The notes under the pieces: model-generated
What the model saw: only the letters and a program-made list of their open reading frames with translations
Told to the model about the DNA's origin: nothing
The model's database searches: none
Made by a program: the position numbers and the translations under genes
Shown here: positions 38,147 through 49,221 of the stretch, piece after piece
Layout of the letters: each line of letters opens with the position of its first letter
How positions within the stretch are numbered: the first letter of the stretch is position 1
NCBI GenBank assembly: GCA_947044365.1
Contig: OX345639.1
Coordinates: 6,815,718-6,879,717 of the forward strand
DNA from: Petrosia ficiformis
Taxonomy: Eukaryota; Porifera; Demospongiae; Haplosclerida; Petrosiidae
Reading direction: 5' to 3'
DNA length: 64,000 bases

Positions 38147-41100
38147 TCAGATAACATATGTATATACTAAGGTTTGGTGTTGGTGTCTTTGGTGGTTTCA
38201 TTACCCCGGCCTTCACCTAAAAGCCTAGTATTCGAACCCTGCCAGCTGAGCTGCCTGGGTAGCTCAGTTGGTAGAGCATCTGTCTAGAATACAGAGTGTC
38301 GTGGGTTCGAATCCCACCTGAGGCAACTCTCATTTTTCATTTTTCCATTGTCTCAGGTGTCTGTCTTTCTTTCTTTCTTTCTTTCAGATAACATATGTAG
38401 TTAGTGAACTAATCTCATTTACCCACCCTTGCATTCTTATTTAATAATCATTCACTTTTAGTATTTTACATGTACATGTATGTGGATTACATGTACATGT
38501 ACATAGATATTAATAACTATAATCTGATCATTATAATAATGAATAGGATATTCCCATGGCCACCCATCCTTTATTAATTAATCATTTACTTTTACACATA
38601 CATACATGTATGTGTTTACATATTAATAATTATAATTGTATCATCATTATATTAAGTAGAATATCCCTACCCATCCTTCATCCTTTCTTTACATATACAT
38701 GTATGTATGTGTTTATATATTGATAATTATAATCTTATCATTGTATTAAATATAGGATACCTTTTTTGTTTGTGAACTGGTTCTCAATTCTGCATATCCC
38801 TCTCTTCTGTGTACACGTAAAATGCTACTATATTCTGGAGGAATGGTTAGTGTGAACTCCATTTATTTCTTCATCCCTCTCAATCCATTCATCCATTTAT
38901 TTATCTATCCAATTTTTATCCTATCCAGTAATCCATTTATTTATCAATAAATTTGTATTATTTTAGTTAACTATATTAAAATCCCTTTTAATGAAAATTG
39001 GCCAATAATGGGCTCTTATTATTAGTTAACTAAACCAAAACCCTTTTAGTAAACTTATTAACCCGAGCGTGTAGGCGGAGGGTTATAGTAGTCTTCTTGT
39101 GTGTGTCTGTGTGTCTGTGTGTTACCGCTTGATCTCCACAACTGAAGATCTTACTGCATTCTGAGCATATCTTCAGAATACTGGTATAGTGACAGGTAAG
39201 AAATAAAAGCGATTTGTTCTGAACTCGTCTTGTTGCAGAGAAACAGCTGTGTAAATTCTCATTGATCTGTCGCCATCTTGAAATTTTATCGTTTTTGCTG
39301 ATGTCACTTTGAAGCTTTGTTTCTTGGGCTTTGTCTATCGTCCTAACGAGTGTTTATACAGTTATTTGTGAAGTTTTGTCCAGAAATTCGCTAGTTCTCA
39401 AGAGATCTGATGGCCATGCTATCCCCATAATTTGCATATTCATGATGTACTACTGACTTCTTAGTGTTGATACGAATGGTGTGTTTCGGGCTGTTGCAAT
39501 ATGTTACTTAGGCAAAGTTGTTCTAAAGCCATGCTGTTTAGCAGTAGCTAGCGAGGGTTCTGCACTTTAGTGCATTCATTATTATTGTAGTTAATAACTA
39601 GTTCGAGAAACCAAGCATATTATAATTGTACTTAAAAGTGGTCACTATTGTCAAACTAAAACAACACTACAATCATGCAATGTACCTATCCAATTGCTTA
39701 TCATCTTGTTGGCAATCATGCAACGTACCATCCCATTGCTTATCATCTTGTTGGCAATCATTCAACATACCTATCCCATTGCTATCATCTTGTTGGCAGT
39801 CGTTCAACATACCTATCCAATTGCTTTTCATCTTGTTGACAATTATGCATGTACATGTACCTATCCAATTGCTTATAATAATCTTCTTGTTTATACGTAT
39901 CCCCTCCGATCATGAATAGGTTGATAAATATCTGAACACTGATAAAGATAAGTCTCAAAACACCGAATTGTACTCAATTAAAGTGAAGGTTTGTAATTAA
40001 CAAATTAATGATATAATTAATGTATTTTATTATAATTTTATATATCCATAGTTGTGTGTATCGCTTGATAAACTAGTGACATATCACATGATACATGATG
40101 GAAGCTACAGGTTAGTAGTAATGATACGTATATGCAAGCATGAAAAAATTTGAAACAAAGGAAAAGTCATGAATCCAATCAGGGATTGAACCCTAGATCT
40201 TCTGATGTGTAGTCATGATTAATACTCCTACACTCCTCTGTCATTAAGGAGTGTGGTGGATCAGATGGTAAGAGTGCCTGACTAGATATCAAAAGGTCCT
40301 GGGTTCAATATACATGTAGTACTCCTACACTCCTCATGTCATTAAGGAGTGTGGTGGATCAGATGGTAAGAGTGCCTGACTAGATATCAAAAGGTCCTGG
40401 GTTCAATATACATGTAGTACTCCTACACTCCTCATGTCATTAAGGAGTGTGGTGGATCAGATGGTACGAGTGCCTGACTAGATATCAAAAGGTCCTGGGT
40501 TCAATATACATGTAGTACTCCTACACTCCTCATGTCATTAAGGAGTGTGGTGGATTAGATGGTACGAGTGCCTGACTAGATATCAAAAGGTCCTGGGTTC
40601 AATATACATGTAGTACTCCTACAACTCCTCATGTCATTAAGGAGTGTGGTGGATCAGATGGTACGAGTGCCTGACTAGATATCAAAAGGTCCTGGGTTCA
40701 ATATACATGTAGTATTGTTTTAGTTAACTATAACTATAGCCCCTTTTATTAAGACATTGTGACTTTTAGTTAATGAAACTATAACTAAATTACAGGTCTA
40801 CTGCAATAACTGTAACTAACTGAAATAGAATTGGCCAATAATGGTACTTATAGTTAGTTAATTAAAACTAAAACCCTTTTAGTAAGCCTATTATTGTTTC
40901 AGTTAATTAACTAAACTTTGTAACTAAAAGTGGTCACTACTGTCGAACTAAAACAACACTAGTTCAATCCATAGTTTTATTCCTGACTTTTCAGTTTTCC
41001 TTGTTTCTAATTCTCTCATGCCCTGCACATCATAATAACACCATGATAACACCATGATAACACCATGATAACACCATAAGGCTTGCAGTGTTATATCTAA

Positions 41101-44100
41101 ATGTTGCATAAAATTGGAAAATTGTTGGTAGTGGTTATCAAGAGATTATAATAGAAATACTTTTCCGATATGTTATGTTTAAGATGAACAAGATATTCAC
41201 CACTTAGCTGGAGTGGGTGTGGTAATTAGATCACCCTAGCAACTGAACTGCTTAGGATAAATGCCACACTCTCTAGCCACACCCAATGTGACAAATATCC
41301 TTGTTGACCCATGATGAAGAATTATCAATGTTACTTGACTGTGAATGTGATTAACTCTTCTTGAGTTTAGATGCCACAATGTTTTCAACTAACTTTCGCC
41401 TCGCAGTGCTAGCTCATGGAGGAATTTCATTGAGAGCAGTCTATTGTCTGAATTGATCAAATATGTACAAATGGGAGATCTACATCATGCAAGTTTCATA
41501 TGGTCTAGACACCAGGTAATAACAAGTCTATTATAGAGTGGCATCTACAATGTATCCATATTTATTCCTGTATATACATGTATGTATTCATGATTCTGTC
41601 GTGCTCATTCATTTTTCAAAATTGTTTTTCAGATGGAACTGAAATCTAAGATTGATGGTAATGCTCTTATTGGTTTGCTTCATTCAGTACCGGAATCAGT
41701 CTCTTCCAGTGATCTAGGAATATGGCTGAAGGATGATGTACTTCCATGTATGCTATGTCACTTCTCTGAAAAAATGGTGTCATTCACATCATGGTTGACA
41801 GATCGAATCCAAAGATTGGAATTAACAGAGCAAGTCAGTGCAGCATATTTCATAATCTTTCCATCATTATTTTGCTCTCTTTTCCCTCTTCTTTCATTCT
41901 TTCTTATGCCTTCCTCTTCCTCCTCCTCTTTCCATTATTCATCCTTCTCTCCTCATTCTACTCTTTCCCATTATCCTTCTCTCATCCTTCTACCATCACT
42001 TCCCCATTATTCATCCTTCTCTCCTCCTCCTCCTCCTTCTCCTTTTACCATCACTTTGCCATTATTCATCCTTCGCTCCTCCTTATCCTCCTCCTCCTTC
42101 TCCTCCTTCTCCTCCTTCTTCTCCTTCTCCTCCTTCTCCTCCTTTTACCATCACTTTACCATTATTCATCCTTCTCTCCTCCTTCTCCTCCTTTTACCGT
42201 CTCTTACCCATTATTTATCCTTTTCTCCTCCTTCTCTTCCTCCTTTCTACCATCACTTCCCCATTATCCATCCTTCTCTCCTCCTTCTCCTCCTCCTCCT
42301 CTTCCCCATTATTCATCCTCCTCTCCTCCTCCTCCTCCTCCTCCTTCTACTCTTCTCCATTATTCTCTCTCATCAATTTCCTCATCCTACTATTTCCCTT
42401 TCTTTCCTCTTTCATTTGTTTGTCTTTTTTATTTACATCTCTCCTCTCAATCTTTTTAATTCTCTCTTTACTCCTGCTATTCCTCTTCCTTCTCCTCAGG
42501 CCACTTGGCCATCTAATGCTATTCAGTTGTTAGACTTAGTCATTAAGTATATAACTACCAATAAGGAGGAACTAGAGGAACATTTCGGCATACAGGCTAA
42601 ACAATGCATTACATCATTACAAGTAAATACCAATATATTGTATTTCACAAGTTCAATAAAGAAAGTCATAGATACCAAAATGATTCTTTGTTATGTGGTG
42701 ATGCTAATATTTGCATGTTAAAAGATTATAATTAACAAAACAAAACGAAATTGATTACTACATGTGTGTAGATTTTCTATGGCCATGTTCTATTAGTTAG
42801 CTATCAGATATAATATAGTGGTGTAGAAGTTATATAACCATCACTGTGTGTCACATGTATAGTTAATATCATAAAGAATGATTTGAATTGGCAGAGTATT
42901 GTGGTACTCTCTATGTATGGATCACTGGGAAAAAATGGCCAACCATACATATTCATTACAGATACGAGATAATTATGTTGAAATACATGTATCTTGACAA
43001 CTATGTTGTTGTTGTTTTTGTGGCTGACATTACATAAAGAAACATTGTGTAGCAAAACCTTCTTGTATATACATATAATTAATACAGATATATATATAAT
43101 GTATATACACTCTTCCTTCTTGTCACTTAGGAGTCGCGATCTTCTAGTGTTGCTACTCTTGTGGAGTTACAGAAACAACTTGAAAATTTGAAGTATGTCA
43201 AGACCCAGTTGGTCCTTTCTCTTTCATTCTCTGAGTATTGTAAGGTATATTGAAGAGATAGTTATGAATTGCTGCATGTTGACTGCTACCCTGTATTCAA
43301 AGTTGTATTTGTGTTTCTGTAGGAGTCTCATCAAAGTGTTATTTTCATACTTTTGGACAAAGTTTTAGCTTCTGAAGTCATCCCTGGACTACTTCAGACC
43401 AAGATAATACCATATAGCGACCACCATTCACTATGTGTTGATGAAGTGTTATTACACTATATTAAGGTAGGAATATTGGTTTTATACACACTGTGTGTCC
43501 CATATACCTGTTAAGGCTGTGTCGTTGGGTTGATGAAATTTCCTAGTAGAGCTTCAAACTGGTCTGTTAAAGTGTGTAGTTGTCCAGCTTGTGTTTGAGT
43601 ACTACAGCTTCATGCTTGTGTCTTGGACAAACCATTGACATACGTTGATAGTTGATTGATCCACAAAATGCATGCCAATCTGCAGATTGTGTACACATCC
43701 AGCTGTTTACATTTCCACATAACCTTCGTTAGAATCATTTCATACACTAAAATCAAATAATGATCATTCCATTTCTTTTCTTACTCACAGCACATGTTAC
43801 CTAGAGTCCCTAGATTAACTCCAGACAGTTCTTGGGAAGCAAAAGCAATAACTGTGGTTCAATCCATCAAAAACAAAAAGGTTCATACTGAAATGTGTGT
43901 ATTGGAATCACATACACCATGCTACATATACAATATACAATGTACATTTAGCATGGTGTATGTGATTGTGATTGTGATTGTTGGAATCACATACATGTAC
44001 ACCATGCTATATGTGCAGTGTACAATGTACATTTAGCATGGTGTATGTGATTGTGATTGTTGGAATCACATACACCATGCTACATGTACAATGTACAATG

Positions 44101-47100
44101 TAATGTAGCATGGTGTATGTGATTCCAACATTGTACATGCATGACTATACTAAAATCTTTCACATTTATGACGACCTCAAACATATGACTTTATATGTAA
44201 TACAGTGTATAGTTTAATGTCATAACGTAATGAAGTAATGGATTGAAATTTGACATAAATTATACAAAAAGAATGGGAAGAATAATTATATGAAAAAAGT
44301 GCTAGTAAAAAAGATTGTTGTTCCTTGCAAACTAAAGTTATAAATATTTTTTAAGTCAAGATGAATATGAATGATCTTTATTTGTTTATAAATACATGTA
44401 GTATATACATACAAGTAGTACCCACTCATCAATGTATATACATATACATGTACATGTACATGTACATGTACATATTACTTTATTACTTATAGTTATATGT
44501 TGAGGGTTGTATAGAACTGTTAAAAGGGGTCCCCACACACTGGAGTAATGCAGTAGAGGGTCTGGTACAGGATTGTTTATCTTTAGAACTTCCCTGGTGA
44601 GATTTAAAAAACTTATTTGTTATTTTGTTATCTTATCATTACTCTTAATTTCAAATAGTGTTCAGAATCTACAGAAGCAGTATAAATTATTACAACTCAG
44701 ACGAATGCTTTATGATTATGGAATCCAAAACTTCAATTTTTCACATACTAATAAAACTTCTGCTTGGGTACATGAAATTGTGTGTATCATTTATGTATGT
44801 ATATATGTACATTTATGTATGTATATATGTACATGTACATGTATGTGTGTGTGTGTGTGTATTTATGTATGTATGTATATAAACTATATATGTATGTATA
44901 TATGTATATATGTATGTATGCACGAGCATACACACACATATGCATGTATACATGTATGCATGTATACATGTATGCATGTATGCATGTATACATGTATGCA
45001 TGTATGCATGTATGCATGTATACATGTATGCATGTATGCATGTATACATGTATGTATGTATACATGTATACATGTATAACATGTATACATGCATACATGT
45101 ATAACATGTATACATGCATACATGTATACATGTATATATGTATGTGTGTGTGTGCACGTGTATACATACATACATACATACATAATATACGTACATAATA
45201 TGTATACATGTATAGTAATATTATACAATGTGTAAATTAGTTCCTATATCAATTTTCCATAGAAATATGTTCGGTATGTACTGAAGCAACCTAGTGATAC
45301 AGTTTTACAAGATGCTCTTAAGGTGAATTATTTCTATTTGATATTTTATTATACATTTATACATATTTTGTCACACTAGCCTAGTTTCCACTCCAGGGTT
45401 GAACCCATTAATTATTATACTTTCATTAATTATTACACAAGTATGCTATTGTATGCACAGCACTTGTAATAGCAAATGTCATATATTGTAGATTGCAGAG
45501 TTATACTTATTAAACAAGAGGGAAGTATATGTGTTTCATTTGGTGAATCTAGGATCAGCTGATAAGGTAATATATACATGTATGATATACATGTATAATT
45601 AGTCCACTATACAGTATATGTAGTGTCAGATGAAGAACTGTTATACATGTATATGATATACATGTATAATTAGTCCACTATGTACAGTAGTGTATGTAGT
45701 GGTCAGATGAAGAACTGTACATATACATGTATTAAGTGTAGAGGTTGTAAATAACTTGATTGCCTATTTTATAAATGGAACGAGATAGTAATTATTATAA
45801 ATAATAGATGTTTCAACTTAAAGGTCTTCTTCATCACAGTATAAATTTAGAGACAGACAGGTGTGTGTGGTGGGTGTGGCTTCATGTATAAGGGGTATCA
45901 CCCTCTAATAATGAAGCTCATGTGGATGTACCATACAATAAATGAGAAGGGGAAAATGGGGACATTTGAAAGCGATGGAGGGAATTTCATTCCCTCTATT
46001 CAAGCCTAGTGTGTGTCTAGCAGTCTAGTGTCTAATTAAGCTATTTTCTAATTGTTTAGTCGTGGAAAATCCCTGATATCTTAGAATCACTTGAAGTCGA
46101 TGATGCTCTTGGTGTTGCTACGGAAACCACCTTTTTCATGATAACAAAGCTAGGATATGATTTTAATGAAGAGTTGGTGAGTAATAACGATATTCTTTTA
46201 GAGAGAATGTATTAGCTTGTTAATAATGATATACTATATTATTAATTAGTTTCTTTTTTTCAGGACTCAATTACTGAATGGAAAGCAAGTATATTAGTAG
46301 GCATTGAGTGTTTTAAATTCATGTCATCTCATGGAGTGAAAGGTGTGTATGTTGAATAATAGTAATAATAATAATAATTATTATTATTATTATTGTTGTT
46401 ATTATTATTATATTATTATTGTTATTATTACTACTAGTATGATGTGTACATGTATGAGAGCACAACAATATGCATTAATATTAAATGTATTTGTATGTGA
46501 GTCCCTTTGTATTAGTATATAGTACTAGTACATACTAGTGTGTTCCAAACCATTCATATTAGTACTATATTAAATGTATTTGTATGTGAGTCCCTTTGTA
46601 TTAGTATATAGTACTAGTACATACATGTGTACTAGTACACATGTATGTACTAGTACATTCATATATTTATATAATTATGATGTGTAATTATTGTTTGTAG
46701 AAACTTTTGTAGGAGATGAAGTTGATGAAATGATTAATCTATTGCAAAGAATAAAATCATTGCAAGTGAGTTATGATATGATGTAATGATTCCTATAAAT
46801 ATGGGGAGGGGCTGAGGAGACTGAACACTGTACTGTAGTGGGTGTTCAGAGGGGCTGAGGGGCCTGAACACTGTACTGTAGTGGGTGTTCAGAGGGGCTG
46901 AGGGGACTGAACACTGTACTGTAGTGGGTGTTCAGAGGGGCTAAGGGGACTGAACACTGTACTGTAGTGGGTGTTCAGAGGGGCTGAGGGGACTGAACAC
47001 TGTACTGTAGTGGGTGTTCAGAGGGGCTGAGGGGACTGAACACTGTACTGTAGTGGGTGTTCAGAGGGGCTGAGAAGACTGAACACTGTACTGTAGAGGA

Positions 47101-49163
47101 TATTAAAATCAATTGTGGTTTCAATGTTGTCGGACTCTATTAAACCCTGCTATGAATACAGCATCAGGTTGAGATTTTGAAGGATATGGTGATGCAGCCT
47201 TTTCCCAGAACCAAATAAGGCCATATTGTTTGATTAAATTTGATAATATGTTATTTGTATTTTCACAGAATGAATTCAACATGTACATAAAACCACGGCG
47301 ATTACAAGATTCCTCATTTTGTGAGCTCCTGTTGAAAGAGAAACTTTCCTCTCTTGTACCAACATCTCATGAACGTTTCCATCTTTCTTCAACCTGTTTT
47401 CTAAAATACACGAGATATGGAAAGCTGTTAGGCTACTCTGATATCCATCTTTATCTTAATTTGGCTGATACATGTCTCACGAAAGGACAGATACAGGAAG
47501 CAAAGAAGTACTTCAAGTTAGTGAAACTGTTATTCTTACTTGAACAAATGATTGATAGAAGCATTATGGAATTTTTTGAGTATTAATAATAATGATATTA
47601 ACAATAAGAATGAGACATTTTGATTCCAAGGTCTTTGTCAGTAATATACATGTAGAAAGAACACAAAGAAACAACCTATTTGTACTCAACAAAAAGTGTG
47701 CAGGAGTACAAAGACATGACTGTATAACATTGATATTACACATGCACACAAATGAAACATCATGAAACAAATCTAGTGTCATTTAGGCAAACTTGAATTT
47801 GAAAGACCTGGGGGGGGGGTGGGTGTTTGGGGGAGTGACATACTGGGTTATTCTATGCCTATTGGCAACTTAATTCCACGAAGGAAGGGTGGAATTAAAA
47901 CCTTGGATATACTTACTTAGATTTTGTGTTTTATCTTAATAATAACAACGTACACTGTATCTATGTCAAAAAGATTGTGTCATTGTCTAATTTATACCAA
48001 ATGTTTGGCTTTCTCATGGATAATTAATTTCTAAAATATTGCTGTATTGAAATCAACTAAATGTTATATTTATAGTTACGTGAATTTGGAAATATTGACT
48101 GACAATCAGAAAGAAATTGTTGTTAATGTTCTTGTTTCCATGGTGATGAAAATATGGGATAAGCTTGGTAATCAAGATGAAGTTGTTTCTAGTATTGAAC
48201 GCAAAGATATTGAATGGATGCAGCTACTTGCTGCAAATATGGTCCAACTGTGTCCAAGTGGTTAGTACATGTACATGTAACTATTAATATATACATATAC
48301 CCAAGTGGTTAGTACATGTACATGTAACTATTAATATATACATGTACCCAAGTGGTTAGTACATGTACATGTAATTATTAATATGTACATGTACCCAAGT
48401 GGTTAGTACATGTACATGTAACTATTAATATGTTACATGTACCCAAGTGGTTAGTACATGTACATGTAACTATTAATATATACATATACCCAAGTGGTTA
48501 GTACATGTACATGTAACTATTAATATATACATGTACCCAAGTGGTTAGTACATGTACATGTAATTATTAATATGTACATGTACCCAAGTGGTAAGTACAT
48601 GTACAAGTAACTATTAATGTATACATGTACCCAAGTGGTTAGTACATGTACATGTAACTATTAATATATACATATACCCAAGTGGTTAGTACATGTACAT
48701 GTAACTATTAATATGTACATGTACCCAAGTGGTTAGTACATGTACAGGTAACTACAATGTATTAATATATACATGTACCCAAGTGGTTAGTACATGTACA
48801 TGTAACTATTAATGTATACGTGTACCCAAGTGGTTAGTACATGTACAGGTAACTATTAATATATACATGTACCCAAGTGGTTAGTACATGTACATGTAAC
48901 TATTAATATGTTACATGTACCCAAGTGGTAAGTACATGTACATGTAACTATTAATGTATACATGTACCCAAGTGGTTAGTACATGTACATGTAACTATTA
49001 ATATGTACATATGCCCAAGTGGTTGGCCAGATTCTTAAGCACTTGTAATCACTAGAAATCCAACCTCCAGGATAAAAGTGTCTTTATTAAAAGGGTTCTC
49101 TAACAAATGAGATGGTACTATATACCCTTCAAAGAAACCTAGTATGTTATATATAATTATTAT

Positions 49164-49221
<58 letters not shown>

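Larger units (their letters stand above)
35859..43880 (+). other. KNTC1: KNTC1 exons 14-24, first solenoid part
   Basis: Exons: 35859-35934, 37320-37430, 38756-38845, 39920-39988, 40052-40110, 41407-41515, 41633-41833, 42500-42622, 43131-43244, 43323-43466, 43791-43880. Clear matches to human KNTC1: WRNFIESSLLSELIKYVQMG with ASFIWSRHQ, LGIWLKDDVLPCMLCHF, TWPSNAIQLLDLVIKY, LLDKVLASEVIPGLLQ and WEAKAITVVQSI. Exon 24 uses a weak donor (gttcat). Confidence 0.92.

Noticed and set aside
38253..38325. Functional tRNA-Ser(AGA)
   Set aside because: No long variable arm, one acceptor mismatch, and SINE-like flanks. It is kept only as a low-confidence tRNA-like feature.
41633..42721. 362-codon ORF as a single Ser/Pro/Leu-rich protein
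   Set aside because: Its two ends are KNTC1 exons 20 and 21, and the middle is a polypyrimidine intron with a donor at 41834 and an acceptor at 42498-42499 that joins the frame as in human KNTC1.
44573..45228. Overlapping ORFs of 74-168 codons on both strands rich in Met, Tyr, Cys, His and Val
   Set aside because: They are frame readings of the ATGTATGC/ATGTATAC microsatellite; only the first part of the 44573 ORF is real (exon 26).
48247..49022. CRISPR-like array
   Set aside because: The units are tandem without unique spacers, the DNA is eukaryotic, and there are no cas genes.
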